DNA from: Rhinopithecus roxellana
Lineage: Eukaryota; Chordata; Mammalia; Primates; Cercopithecidae
DNA: 64,000 nucleotides
Reading direction: 5' to 3'
Assembly: GCF_007565055.1 (NCBI RefSeq)
Contig: NC_044562.1
Span: forward strand, 52,338,250 to 52,402,249
Part shown: positions 12,643 to 25,535 of the stretch, piece by piece
Layout of the letters: each line of letters starts with the position of its first letter
Numbering within the stretch: position 1 is the stretch's first letter
Position numbers and translations under genes: made by a program
Notes under the pieces: generated by a model
What the model saw: only the letters and a program-made list of their open reading frames with translations
Told to the model about the DNA's origin: nothing
Database searches by the model: none

Positions 12643-13088
12643 ATCACAGTGCTTGTGTTCCATTAACCCTTATTTTAATTAATAATGGCTCCAAAGTGCA
12701 AGAGTAGTGATGATGGCTATTGGATATGCCAAAGAGGAGCCATAAAGTGCATCCTTTAAGTGAAAAGGTGAAAGTTCTTGACTTTAAAAAAAGGCACAAA
12801 TTATATGCTGAAGTTGCTAAGATCTACATTAAAAATGAATTTTCTGTCCATGTAAGTGGGAAGGAAAAAGAAATGTTGTGCTCATTTTGCTGTCTCACTT
12901 CAAATTGCGAAAGTTGTTACCACAGTGTGTGATACGTGTTTAGTTAAAAGACATGAAATGTGTGTGCAGAAGACATGAACAGAAATGTGTTCTGACTGAC
13001 AGCAATCAGGTTCCTGCCTATTCACAATTTTAGGCATCTACTAGGAGTCTTGGAATATATCCCCTGAGGATAAGGGGGAACTACTGTA
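12643..13088 (+). mobile_element. Tigger (pogo-type) DNA transposon fossil
   Basis: Starts in the 5' part (agtgcttgtgttcc, then aataatggctccaaagtgca) and reads the N-terminus of the pogo-like transposase: MDMPKRSHKVHPLSEKVKVL, then YAEVAKIY and KNE, from about 12720. The frame breaks after that. It then jumps to the 3' end (ttttaggcatctactaggag, gataagggggaactactgta), so the middle is deleted. The terminal inverted repeat ends at 13088. It encodes only a remnant of the DNA-binding part and is not functional. Confidence 0.85.
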
Positions 13089-13103
13089 TTAGGAAGAAAA
13101 TCT

Positions 13104-13364
13104 TTAACATAGCCGGAGGGGTAGGCAGTGGAACTGGTATTATTTATTATAATATTTATATTATTATTTATATATATTATTTATATTATTATTTATATTT
13201 ATTATATATTATTTAACATAGCCGGAAGGGTAGGCAGTGGAACTGGTATTATTTATTATAATATTTATATTATTATTTATATATATTATTTATATTATTA
13301 TTTATATTTATTATATATTATTTAACATAGCCGGAAGGGTAGGCAGTGGAACTGGTATTATTTA
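13104..13364 (+). repeat. Tandem repeat, 109-bp unit, about 2.4 copies
   Basis: The unit begins ttaacatagccgg. Copies start at 13104, 13213 and 13322 (spacing 109 each); the third stops after about 43 bases. Each unit has a short GC-containing head (ggtaggcagtggaactgg) and a long AT-only body of ttatta/tatata pattern. Copies are near-identical (first head gaggg, others aaggg), so the duplication is recent. Confidence 0.93.
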
Positions 13365-14754
13365 CGTCTTATGTCATGACATCTTGAGACATTCCTAGAG
13401 AGTAGTTGCACCACTTCAAAACCTTACATGAAACAATGATGTCCTCATGTAGAAAGCATCTCTTTTACACCTCTACAATACTCAAATTGGAGTTAGAGGT
13501 CACACTATTCTGACCAAAGTCAAAAAGCGTTTTTCAGCATCTGGAACAGTTTACACAAAAGTAACCTTTGTCACTTCACCACATCATCATTCACAGATTT
13601 TGTTTTCTTTTGTAATTTAAAACTGAATAATGCTATTTCTTATGATGAATTAAACTTTTAGCATTTTTAGAGTATTTGATTTAATACTTTGTTTTTCTAA
13701 ATTTTTTGTTGGTTTATAATAAAATGATAGTGTTTGGCATTTATATTTTTATAAATTATGATTTAAATTATGTTTTGTAATATATTAATACACTTGGTAT
13801 TTAAAATTCATTAAGTCTTTCATTTCATTGACCATTTTATTTTAAGACTTCTGAATACACTTAAAATTTTTCTCAATCAATACCGGTTCACAGTTCTGCA
13901 TGAAATAAATGCCAAAATAATTGATATTACAACGTACCACCTTATTGGAATTATAAATCAGAAGAAACTACCCTGTACTTCCAAGTTTGAGAGAAAATAT
14001 AATTAATTACATCAGCACATTAAAAGAGAAAATCCCAAAGTTGAAAACAGACAACAGGTTGATTCTTCAAGAGCATATAGCTTTGTTTCAGCTTACTATT
14101 TTCTGTTACTTAAAGTATATTACAGTTCTAAAAAAGGAAATGTTAATTTGTAGAAAGCTGACAGAAATTCAAATAATTTTTGTTCAATAACATTTCAAAT
14201 TATTTTTGCTCTGTAAAGATATAAGTAAGTTCTTTCTGATAGAAAAGAGTAAAACCCAAAATTTTGAATTTTAATATAATGATCTTATTTCAGTATTTTT
14301 TCCAAGTACTATAATATTTCTGCTTGTCCTGTGCATTTTGCAGTTAGCTTTATTATCCCTCTAGTTTCCTTGGTTATTAATTCAGTCTTCTACATTTGTT
14401 GATTTTATATTTGAGTCATGTTTTTAATTTTTTGAAATTTATACTTTGATAAGCACCAAATACAAATGAATATGATGAGCAAGTTCAGTTTAAGGGAAAT
14501 AAAAAAATTCCATTTCTGCACATTCAATTCACATTGAATGAATTAAATACCCATCTCATTTGTGTTGTAGGATCAGTCAAACAGCATGGGATCAACAGAT
14601 TTTCACCAGATGAGAGTCCCTCTTTGTGTACTATTCCTTGGGCTTTTCCCAGAACAGTGTCTAAACACTGGGCACAGTTTCACTACCTGATCCCCGAGAA
14701 AAGTACTGTAGCCCACCCCGACCCCTCATCCATGATTTTGTTTTTTGCAATTTG
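13365..14754. other. Intergenic stretch without recognised elements
   Basis: Very AT-rich. Nothing assignable; open frames are short and of AT composition. Confidence 0.45.
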
Positions 14755-15385
14755 AGTTACCTGTGGTAAATGGTGATTTACAACTATTAAATGGAAAATT
14801 CCAGAAATAATTAACAAGTTTTAAATTGTGTGCCATTCTGAGGAGCATGGGGAAATCTCAAGATGTCTCTCTCTGTCCTGCCCGCCATGTGAACCACCCC
14901 TTTGCACAGAGTATCCACGCTGTACATGCCGCCTGTCCGTTAGTCATTGACATTATCTGCTCCTGACATCCAACCATCAATATTGTCATGGCTCCACGAT
15001 GCAAGATCACCCAAAAGCAGATGATCCAAATGTAGCCTACCTCTACGTCAGAGTGCCTACATCATTCATCTCATTTTATCTCATCATATAGGCATTTGTC
15101 ATCTCACGTCATCACAAGAATGGTGAGTACAGTAAGATATTTGGGAGAGAGATCCTATTCACATAATTTTTACTTCAGTGTATTGGTACAATTGTTCTGT
15201 TTTATTATTGGTTATCATTGTTAACCTCTTACTTACCTAATTTGTAAACTAAACTTTAACATAGGTATCTAAGTGCAGGAAAAAGCATAGCGTATAGGGG
15301 GTTCAGTACTATCTGGGATTTCACGCATCTTCAAAACCTCTTGGATCATATGCCCCATGCATAAAGGGGAGGTTGCTGTGCACAG
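14755..15385 (+). mobile_element. Tigger-related element, internally deleted
   Basis: Shares the Tigger 5' non-coding pattern (ttaaatggaaaattccagaa, gttttaaattgtgtgccatt, gtatccacgctgtacatgcc) and the 3' end (gtatagggggttcagtacta, gcataaaggggaggttgctg). The transposase region is essentially absent. With the 12643 element this gives two related fossils within 3 kb. Confidence 0.7.
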
Positions 15386-16578
15386 ATCTTTTTCAACGTA
15401 TGTTTATCACTAGTGATCATTTTAGGAAAGCAGATGGACATTAAAAACCAAACAAACATGGAAAAACTACAAATTTAAGAAATCCCCTAAATTCTTTTGT
15501 CCCTTGTCTTTTGTCTAAAGTCCCCAACTTCCTTCTAATCCAGTGACAGGAAGTTCTATTAGATTGTTTACTTTTAAATGAACTTTGAAGTTCACAAAAG
15601 TTCGTCCCTTCATCTCCCTGAGAACTGTCTTATACAAAGGGTGTGTGGTCTTCTCTCTACAGGAAGTTCTTTTTCTCTAAGAGTAATCTGAGTTGAACAG
15701 CAAGTGTCTCATCTGAGAATACCCAGCCTGTACCATACTTGGTTCTCCAGGGATCCTGCCATATAAAGGTTGTTGTTGCTGTCTGGTGGTGCTGGTAGCG
15801 GTGGTTTTTCTCAAATAACAGTCAAAAGACAAAGGTCAGAGTGGAGTACTGTGGAGCGCCTAGTTTAGAACAGCAGTCTATTTTCCTTTGGTATTGGGAA
15901 ATCAGTCCTGCATCACAACCCTGAGGCAAGCGATTTTAAGGCTTGGCCTTTGTCTTCTAAATAGAGTGAGCAAAATACTAGGAAAACAAACATAAATTAA
16001 TATGAAAAAAGTTATCCTGCTATAGTAAATCAGAAATGAAGACCTGACATGCACTCTGTTATTCGGTACAAAAGTAGACTAATTAAATGATAAGGAACTA
16101 AAAAGTTAGATTCCACCATCAATCAACATTAGGTCTTTAGTTAATAACTGGAGCAAATTGGGTTTGTTTCCTTGTAAGTAAATAACTTTGAATCCAGCAA
16201 AAGGGACTGGTTGTTCAAACAGTAGAAAGCCACTTGTATAGAACATCCATAGAATTGTTAACTCACAGTGACAAATTCCATGTGTGTCCCTATGAAGCTT
16301 GGGAAACACAAACAAGGAAAGCTCATTCACATTTTTAGGTTTTCATAAACAAAGATGACAAAGAAAAAGATGGGCTGCTGATGTTTTCCCACTTCATCCT
16401 GTGAACACTTCACTCTGGAAATTATCAGCAGGGCTAAGCTCTTTGGGTTTGCCATAATAAGATTGTTTCATGAGGAATGTAGTTCAACTGGTACTTAGTT
16501 ACTCTTGACACTGCAAATGCACACTGAACAGGGAGAGACATACTTCACACAAGGTCTGAAACAATTCCAAATATGTAC

Positions 16579-16716
16579 CTGCTGCAACACCATCTTCCAG
16601 TCCCCAAATGTCAAATGCAAAAGGAAATGTTCCAGATGTATTTAGGCTCCACTTCACCTCCTCAAACTCAACATCATTGAAGTGAATAGTAGAAAACACA
16701 GAATAATCCTTCATCA
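16579..16716 (-). other. Exon-like open block 2, unidentified, in phase with block 1
   Basis: 138 nt between a weak acceptor (gtttgaatag) and donor GCAG|gtacat. It starts with two bases that complete the split codon of block 1. It encodes MKDYSVFSTIHFNDVEFEEV, then KWSLNTSGTFPFAFDIWG. No family recognised. Confidence 0.18.
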
Positions 16717-16877
16717 CTATTCAAACAGGATTCTGCCAATATTTACTGTTTCTACCAACCACATTTGGTAAGATATGTGCTTCCTACTTTATTTGCCATA
16801 ATATTTGAACTGTTTCTAATCTAAGCAGTTAAAACGGTAACCTCCTTGTTCTGAGATTTATGGCCAAAGATACTTAC

Positions 16878-17133
16878 GTAATCTTCCGACTATACCATAT
16901 TTAGCAAAACAATATAATCTATATATAAACAATATAGTTTCCACGATCATCAAAAAGAGTACTACTGTGGTAAACAAACATATAATATTGTTCTTATCTG
17001 GCAAAAGCAGCATACATCTGTTCTGAGGCATTAGATGTAGTCCTGGCCGATGCATTTTAAGAAATACAAAATCAAGCCAGAAAATAGATACAAGGGATTC
17101 ATGAACTGTAAAAGGGTTGGAAGAGACCTCATT
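16878..17133 (-). other. Exon-like open block 1 (hydrophobic), unidentified
   Basis: The acceptor has a strong pyrimidine tract (ctttttttttctttcag) and the donor is TTAC|gtaagt. All 85 codons between are open in one frame, beginning NEVSSNPFTVHESLVSIFWL. Further on the block is strongly hydrophobic (IICLFTTVVLFLMIVETILF), a plausible membrane segment, then basic. I do not recognise the protein. It may be a chance opening in AT-rich DNA, a pseudogene relic, or an exon of an unannotated transcript downstream of ITPRID2. Confidence 0.2.
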
Positions 17134-18229
17134 CTGAAAGAAAAAAAAAGTCTAGTGTTTTTCAATCTGAGTCAGAGTGACAGCTTATTTGAAGCCCTTA
17201 AAACCTACTAAGTGATAGATTGGAAACAACATCTTGTTCTTCAAATCCCAGTCATATTAGAAATAAGAAATGCCCTTTGAAGACAGAAACATGAAGATTT
17301 AAGACACGTAGAGGAGAATGATTTACCTAAGCATGGCAATGCATAATCTGATGCTACAAAACAGTAGTGTGAGATGGCCTGCTTCCAAACTCTAAACATT
17401 TGAAGATCCAAAGCCTTCTTTGTTTTATATTGTTTCCTCTACCTTTAGCTCAAGTTAATAAATTCTTTAAAAATCCTTGTAGATTTCTGTGTGTCAATTG
17501 ATAATCAACTCCATTAGACAAAAACCAAATTTGCAAAGCTCTTCAAGATTAGCCCTTATCTATTTGGGGTTTTCTTGAGACTGCTATGGGAATATATCCT
17601 TAGGAGTCTGGCACTCTTGAGCACCCAGTTATTTAACAGAGAAGAGGTGGCCAGGCAGGCCTTAAGATCCATAAAAATACCTTTTTCTGTTTGAAATGTT
17701 TTGTGAGCCACTCTCTTAAATCTTTCTTAAGTATTGGCAAAGAATCTTATGGATCCACCCTTGATTTTATCTTTTCCAGAGCCATTTTTAATTTGGTAAT
17801 TGTTTTTAGAGGATCTGGGTATAAGACACAATTTTATTTCAAACCTGGCAAATTCTGACTCTTTTACATTTAAAAGCTATTTTTAGCTCATCTCTCTTGT
17901 CTCACATTTTATCGTAGGTGATAAAAAAAAAAATCAGGTGGCATTTTGAATATTCTGCCTGGAAATCTTAACTAGATCATTGAGTTTAGCAGGTTTATTT
18001 CCTCTTTGCCACATTACCACAGATGTTATGTTGGCAAACTCTGTGCCATCACCCAACAAAGATTCCCTTTCCTTTACCTTCCAATACCATTGTCCTCACT
18101 TTCCTTCAAACCCTCACTGAGAACCTCCTCAAGGTCTTTCAGGTTTCCACTAACACTCTACTTGAAAGCCTTTGGTTTTCACTAGGCATCTCTTCAAAGC
18201 CCTTCTAGCTGCTTCCCACAGTCCAGGCC

Positions 18230-18850
18230 CAAAGCCAATGCCAAATACAGGGTTTTGTTATGGCAGCATCCTACTTCTAGATACCAAAATTTGTAACAGA
18301 TATCTCTGGGAACATAAAGTATCCTGAAAGTTTAGTGTCTTGAAGCAACAGCAATCATTCATTTTGTTCATGAATCCACAATTCAGGCAGGGCTTAACAG
18401 TGAAAACTTGTTTCAACTCAACATGATATCACCTGGGGTGGCTTGACTAGGGCTGGAGAATCCATGTTCATGATAACTTTCTCAAGTGATTGGCGATTTG
18501 GTGCTGTCTGTTGGCTGGGAGTTCCCCCAGGGCCAAAGGCCAGAAGCTTCTGTCTTCCTCCATTTAGGCCTCTTCCCAAGCTTCTTGGTCTTCCTGACAG
18601 TATGGTTGCTGGGTTACAAGACCAAGAATTCAGAGAATCAGATAAAAGTGCGTGGCATTTTTCATGTTCTAACCTTGAAAGTCACAGGTCATTACCTTCA
18701 CCACACTCTATTTTTCATATTGTTCAAAAGCAGTCACAGAGACCAACCAGTTGCAAGAGGAGGAAGACATATAGACTACAGTTCTTAATGAGGAAATTGC
18801 AAAGTTTAGAAGAGTATTTGGGATAGGAGATATTTTTGGACCTATCTTTA
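18230..18850 (+). repeat. Probable ancient interspersed repeat, family not assigned
   Basis: The order cttgaagcaacagcaatcat, ttgttcatgaatccacaatt, caggcagggctt, gggctggagaatcc and gttggctgggagtt is one I know from a common old mammalian repeat, but I cannot name the family with certainty. The 127-codon plus frame at 18443-18826 lies wholly inside it and is not a gene. Confidence 0.5.
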
Positions 18851-19169
18851 AAAAATATAATCTGCCACATTGAGTAAACAAAGACTTGCATAGAGACATT
18901 AATAATTCAGAGGATATATTTTTTATCATTGATGTCAAAATTATGGAAAAGAATTAAACACTCCATAATATAGCTCTTCTTCTTCTCTGACAGTAAACAA
19001 AATATATCTAAATGGATTATAGGTCTGACTGAGTTTGGAAATCCTTATGTTCATAAAGTGAACATATTCTTGTAAATCATTATCATACTAAAATTTAAAC
19101 AATTATATATCTCAATCAAAATAATATGTTGTTTTTAATAATGGGGAAAAAGTCAATATTTTGCATCTA

Positions 19170-19250
19170 GTTCAACTCCACTTAACAAATATTTATAGAA
19201 CGCTTACTACATGCCGAACTCTGGGCTGGGTATATGATAGTAGGTAAGAC
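19170..19250 (+). repeat. L2/MIR-like fragment
   Basis: Shows aacgcttactacatgccgaa and then ctctgggctgggtatatgat, a pattern typical of old mammalian repeats. Short, so tentative. Confidence 0.35.
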
Positions 19251-19429
19251 ATGTTTCTCTCTTATTATAATTGGGAAAACTAAATGATGAATTGCAATAT
19301 AGTATAATAAATGAAAAAAATTAAAAGACATGTACATGAAATAAAATAGAAGTTTATTTCTATTGAAAATATTGAAAACATTCTATTGAAATTATTTCAC
19401 ATGAAAATAAATAGAATTGGACCACTAAC

Positions 19430-20945
19430 TGACACCATGTCCAAAAAGTAACTCAAAAGGAATAAAATACATACATTTAAGAGCTAAAATTACAAAATTC
19501 TTAGACAATAACTAAGAGTAAATCTTTATGACCTGGGCTAATCAATGGTTTCTCAGATATGACACCAAAATGCAGATGCAACAAAAGACAAAAATAGATC
19601 AATTTAATTTTATCCAAACTAAAAACTTTTTCAAGCTTCAAAGCACACCATCAAGAAGGTGAAAAGACAACCCACAAAATAGGAGAAAAATGTTGCAAAT
19701 CCTATATCTAAGGAACTTGCACCTAGAAAACTTAAAGACTTCACATAACTCAATAATAGGAAGACAAATAACTCACTTTATAAACAATGGTTAAAGGATG
19801 TAAGCAGACATTTCTCCAAAGAAGATATATAAATGCCCAATAAGTACACAAAAAGATGCTCAACATCATTCAGGGAAATGCACATGAAAACCACAGCGAG
19901 CTACCACTTCACACCTACTAGGAAGGCTAGAATTAAAAAAGACTGATCATTACAAGTTTAGCAAGGATGTGGAAAAATTGCAACCCCCATACACTACTGG
20001 TGGATGTAGAGTTGTTCAGTCACTTTAGAAGACAATCCTCAGCCGGGTGCGGTGGCTCATACCTGTAATCCCAGCACTTTGGGAGGCCGAGGCGGGTGGA
20101 TCATGAGGTCAGGAGATCAAGACCATCCTGGCCAACATGGTGAAATCCCATCTCTACTGAAAATACAAAAATTAGCTGGGCTTGGTGGCATGTGCCTATA
20201 GTCCTAGCTACTCGGGAGGCTGAGGCAGAAGAATCGTTTGAACCCGGGAGGTGGAGATTGCAGTGAGCCAATATTGCGCCACTGTACTCCCGCCTGGGTG
20301 ACAGAGCAAGACTCCATTTCAAAAAAAGAAAAAAAGACAATCCTCAAAATGTTAGACATAGAGTCACCATATGACTCAGCAAATCCACTCCTAGCTGTCT
20401 ACACAAAAGGAATGAAAACACATGTCCTTAGAAAAACTTGCACATAAATGTTCATAGCATCATTATTTATAATAAACGAAGAATGGAAAGGACCCAAGTG
20501 TTTATCAGCTGATAAATAGGTAAACAAACTGAGGGCATATCCATATAATGTGGGCATATCCATATAAGGGAATCTTATTTGGCAACAAAAAAGAACAAAG
20601 TACTGAGGTATGCTACAACATGACAGACCTTGCAAACTTTATTCTAAGTGAGGAAGCCAGCCAGAAAAAGTCACACATGGTATGATTTCGTTTATATGAA
20701 ATGTCCAGAATAGGACAAGTCTATAGAGACACAAAGCACATTAGTAGCTACCTAGAGCTATGGTGGGTGTAGGTTGAGGAGAAATCAGGAGTGACTGCTA
20801 GTGGGTACTGGGAGTTTTAGGGGGTAATGAAATGGTTTAAAATTAATTGTGATGATGGTTGCAGAACTCTGCAAACATACTAAAGACCATTGATTTGTAT
20901 GTATTATTAAATGAGTGAATTTTGTGAATATTTCAATAAAGCTAA
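19430..20945 (+). mobile_element. Old L1 3' end (L1M-like), split by an Alu
   Basis: A diverged ORF2 3' region: aaatgcccaataagtacaca, ggaaatgcacatgaaaacca, ctaccacttcacacctacta, and after the Alu tagacatagagtcaccatat and the 3' UTR-like end to about 20945. The Alu at 20041-20333 is inserted inside it, so the L1 is older. Confidence 0.75.
20029..20345 (+). mobile_element. Alu (S-like) nested in the old L1, with 12-bp target duplication
   Basis: The Alu spans 20041-20333 and is flanked by aagacaatcctc (20029-20040 and 20334-20345). It is full length with both monomers and an A-rich tail. Confidence 0.93.
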
Positions 20946-21233
20946 TATGCATCTGCACACACATGTATGTTCACACACACATTTAAATGTATGTTCTAGG
21001 TATATTGGAAGCACATAAAAAGTGGTGATTTCTGTTTGGTGGGTCACAAAGGGCTTCATGGAGAAATAGATGTTTGACGCATGGGTGGCATTGGAGAAAA
21101 AGGAAAGGACTTCCAAGCAGAGAGGGCAAAACTTGCAAATACAGGGAAGCATGGAGCAGCATGGTTACTCAAGTATGACTGAAGCACAGTTGCATATTGA
21201 CGGCTTTGAGAAATGAGGATTGGAGAAAGGAAA
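20946..21233. repeat. Old unassigned repeat-like stretch
   Basis: Text such as agggcttcatggagaaatag and gcatgggtggcattggagaa resembles an old mammalian repeat with glycine-rich-looking purine sequence; it resumes after the Alu (about 21553-21800). Family not named. Confidence 0.3.
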
Positions 21234-21552
21234 GGATGCATTTGGTTGGGCACGGTGGCTCACACCTGTAATCCCAGCACTTTGGGAGACCGAGACGGGC
21301 AGATTGCTTGAGCCCAGGAGCTTGAGATCAGCCTGGGCAACATAGTTAAGACCCTATCTCAACAAAATTACAAAAACTAGCTGGGTGTGTTGACATGTGC
21401 CTGTAGTCTCAGCTACCTGGGAGGCTGAGATGGATGGATCATCTGAGTCTGGGAGCTTGAGGCTTCAGTGAGCTGTGATTGCACCATTGCACTCCAGCCT
21501 GGAAACAGAGTGAGGCCCCATCTCAAAAAGAAAAAGAAAGGGATGCATTTGG
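21234..21552 (+). mobile_element. Alu with 12-bp target duplication
   Basis: The Alu spans 21246-21540 between perfect ggatgcatttgg copies (21234-21245 and 21541-21552). J/S-like, moderately diverged. Confidence 0.93.
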
Positions 21553-21799
21553 ACTTCAACTCAAAACAATGAGACATCCATGGATGACTCTTAGCAATAG
21601 GAGTGAGGAGGTGACAGGATCATATTTGCATTTAGAACAATCACTCTAACAAAATTGAAAAATATGGACTACAGGCAAACTCTGGTAAGCAGAAAGGCCC
21701 AGGTGGGAAATAGTGCCATAATTCAAGAAGTAAGAGGGTGGAAAGTAAGACATTGACAGTCGGGACAATTGGATATGAAGGAGTTATTATAGAATCTCG

Positions 21800-24700
21800 G
21801 GGCTTGGTGAAAAGAAGCCAAGTACCTGGCATACAATAGATAAAATATATTTGCTAAGTGTAATTGGATCTTAGTGGAACTTTTACTTAGCTATTTCAAC
21901 AAGGGGAAAATCTAAAATGGCTAATGCTTCAGATGGCATGATCTTTGTATATAATATCCCCTTGAAGGGAAAGACATTATATACAGTGTAATCTATAAAT
22001 GTACTTTTATGTACTTAGAATCTGTAGAGAGGGGCTCAAGTATATAAAACCACTCACACATTTCTTCTTGAGAAGCCAAATATACAATTTAGTAACAAAA
22101 TAACCATGAAACCAGGGGCTTTTTACAGATGTTGTGAAGCTCTCTTTATAGTTGTATTTATAGATCAGCACCATCAATTAAAAGCCTCTTAACTTTTAGG
22201 GAGATAGCTACGAAGTTTCTCACCAGCAACCATAAAAATAGATGGGCTGAGAAGAAGTACTTGCTGAGTACAGAATGTTTTTCTAGCATTGTACCAGAAT
22301 ATTTTGGAGATGCCTAAATGTTCCTTGTTTGAATAAGAAACAAAAAGTTGGCAGCGGCCGTCACTTCCCTTAAGTGCCTCTTCTTTTTCTTGCTTGTAAT
22401 GAAACGACAAGGTCACAAAATACTGATGTCCACACTTCCTGATTCTTGGTCTCTTAAGATACACAAGTCATAGTGAAGTAAGTGTTCTCTCAGCAACCAG
22501 CTGACCCAGAGCTGTACATTCTTCCCTCTAGCAGGAAGATGCTGCCTGTTCCACAGTAGTGTTTTAAAAATTGTTGTCCAATATTTCTGCAATATCTAGC
22601 CATTGAATATTTATTCAACTTTAGATTGCATGTCTTTCAGAATTAAATCAAGTTGAAAATCACTTGGCTATCAAACATCCATTCGAATTCTAATATTCTG
22701 AAGAGCAGAAACTTTCAAAAGTAAATATTACAATGAACTCTGGATAGAGTATATTTTATTTGTAATGTTTCTATGTTGATAACAAATTAAACCATTTAAT
22801 TCTGTGTGCTAGCAAGTATAAATGGCTTAATTTGTTAGAAAGTTTGTTCTCAACTTTTAAAAAACCCATATTCACCAGCTCAGGAAATTTTAAAAGGCTC
22901 TTTTCTATAGTTTGTATTTCAAAAGAATATTTTCCAAACAAAAAAATCACAAAACTGAATAAAAATGACATGCCTGTACATATGTGTGTACACTCACACA
23001 TGCAAATATATACACAAAACACATACTCTGATAACTGTCATTGTCCCGCTGAGAATCACTATGCTGGAAGGCTTTTAAAAGCTCCGTTCAGTTGTTCATT
23101 AATTTAAAAAATAAAAAATAGAAAAGAGAAACAGGATAATCCTAAGAGAATATTAGTATCAAGGCATTCTTATAAAAAAAAAATACTAAAGGGCTACAAA
23201 TAACCAAACTAAAAATGCCAGTTTTCTGAAGCCCCAAATCTAAGTAAATGATACAGGGTGATGCATTTTATCATTGGCAACTATCTAATTAGTGATCTCA
23301 ATTAATGGTGCCAATTATGTGGATTCTTCAAAATAGTTGGAGAGACTTCTGAAAAATGTACCCCACATTGAACTTTCCCTGAATTAAATAAAGATTAGGC
23401 AGGACAAATTACATAATTTTTACATTTAACAGTTTAACATAAAGTTGGAATAAAATCAACTGTATTTTCTCTCATGTTTGACTCAGATAACCAATTCAGT
23501 GTATCATCTTGATATTTTAATATACTGCTATATATTTTAGATTTTTCTTCTACTACTATTACCTCTTGCTAATAGCTAATATTTATGGAGCTCTTACCAC
23601 ATACTAGGCAGCTAACTAAATATCCTTGTGCTATTACACTCGCTAATCTCCCCAGTAAACCAAAGAGGTAGGTACAATTGTTACTTCTCATTTTACAGGA
23701 AGGTGAGACTTAGGTGTGAAAGTGGCAATGCTAGGTCTGGGATTGAGGTCTATCTGTCTCTAAATTGGACTCCTCGATGTTTACATTTTTCTACTCCCTT
23801 CAGTTATGTATATTTTCATCACTATTTGCTTTGAAAAAGAAGTGAATACAGATGTCTTTGGTGTTTAGCAGGCTCAGTACACAGACTCAAACATACAGGT
23901 CTGATCCCATCAAGAACTAACTTGTTTTATGCAACCTGAAATCTCAAGGGAATTTTTTGAAGGGCAAGAAGAAAAGAGCAGAACGGTAATGCTGAAATTG
24001 AGAACACACTATTTAAAAAATATATATTGCTCTGAGAGTACCAATGGTTAGAATTTTTTCATTGTAGAAGAATTTTTCTCATGAAAAGATCTAAATTTAG
24101 CCTATTACTAATTGTCCCAACTGCCTCTTCCTCTTTTCCCTTTCCTTTTGTTATTAACTGGAAAGTATATAGTATTTTCGAGAAACTTGTTTTGCAGCCA
24201 GCTTTGCCATAATGCAGCTAATCCATTAACCAAGAAGTAATATAAATGGACTGTTAGACACAAATTCAAAACTTGTGGGAGGTTAACCCTGTTTGGGAAA
24301 AATGGTCCTAAAATCCTGAGTAATGATTACAACTGTATACTATAATCCATGTACACTTCTGATGATGAGTTAAGTTTCCTTCAATGTTTCTATGCCCCTC
24401 TAAAAATAATTTCCTGCCATAATATGTATCCAGAATCCAGAGAATCATGGGCCATTTATTCATTTCTCTTTCCCATTATAGAGCAGAATGGACCAACCAA
24501 AGACTTCTAGAGAATTAATATCTACTCTAAAAAATGGTTGAATATGCCTGATGAAATAATGATGTTATTTGCATTCTGCTTTCAGCTTTTTCATGCAGCA
24601 ATTAAAAAATGAGTAAGTCGTATCAAAATAAAAATTCGCTTTTGTGAATTTTGAAAGACTTGACTCAAATGCTAGTAAAATTAGTAAATTAGTAAATGGT

Positions 24701-25530
24701 ATAATCAGGTCATTAAAAATCAAGTCATTAAAAATTGTTGTTAGTTCCTTATACTCAATAGTTGTTTATTAATGTTGGTCGAATGAAACTAATTGTGGTA
24801 AGATTTCAGAATAGAAAAATTAAAATATGAATGCTCAATATTTTTCATTAAAATGCATGTCTGGTTCTGAAAGTAGGAGGGGACAGTTTGGTCCCACACT
24901 GTGTTCCTACTATGATTCAGCCAAGGTAAATTTGAATGAGTTGATTTAAATGGGGGCATTTTAGCAGAGAGCAAGAGAGCTTGCCAGTGTTAGAGGAGAG
25001 AAGAGGATAGGAAGGACAGCAAAATGTCTGCCTCAAGCGCTTTTACCCATGGCCAAGTCCCATAGAGATGTGTCTGAAAGCAGAAATGACCAAAGATTCT
25101 TTCACAAGGGATTCATGTGAGAAAGCTGGATTATGAGCAATGCTGCTATGCTGCCAAGGTAGTAAGGGGTAATTCAGCAAGAGAAGCACTCCCTCCACTT
25201 CCATATAGTATGTTATCATCATAACCTTTGCCAATTTAGGTCCCCAGCAGAAGGGCAGGGGAGCACTGGATCCCTCAACAGAGAGAGCAAGAGAAGAGGA
25301 AAGCACTTAGAATTGACCTATTAGGACTGTCATGAAGATGTATGAATAACTCTCAGGGAGCCCCAATATTAACGGATGAGATTTAGGAGAGGAACATGTC
25401 TTTCAACACATGATGGAAAAAGAGAAAAATATATCTGTCATCATTAATGCATTTCCATTTGTCATCACAGACTAAAGAAGACTGGGTAAACACATCATTT
25501 TATTGAAATGTCTATATTTTACAGATCTCA
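21800..25530. other. Intergenic stretch, mostly unique AT-rich sequence
   Basis: No Alu or L1 recognised over about 3.7 kb. A MIR-like piece is at 23570-23760. A 91-codon minus frame at 22464-22189 has no family match and no clear splice context. Confidence 0.45.
23570..23760 (+). repeat. MIR/L2-like fragment
   Basis: Shows ggagctcttaccacatacta, then cattttacaggaaggtgaga, the order of an old SINE/LINE fragment. Diverged. Confidence 0.45.
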
Positions 25531-25535
25531 ATAGG

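Larger units (their letters stand above)
15386..18230. other. Intergenic stretch with two exon-like blocks on minus
   Basis: No interspersed repeat recognised across about 2.8 kb. Contains the exon-like blocks described separately. A further minus-strand frame (16106-16330) has no splice site that joins it in phase. Confidence 0.4.

Noticed and set aside
13104..13364. Repeated units resembling an array with spacers
   Set aside because: Units are contiguous 109-bp tandem copies with no unique spacers, in a primate genome; not a CRISPR array.
18443..18826. 127-codon plus-strand frame
   Set aside because: It lies inside a stretch that looks like an old interspersed repeat, has overlapping frames on both strands, and shows no family similarity.
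22189..22464. 91-codon minus-strand frame
   Set aside because: No family match and no clear acceptor/donor pair in phase with another block; probably chance.
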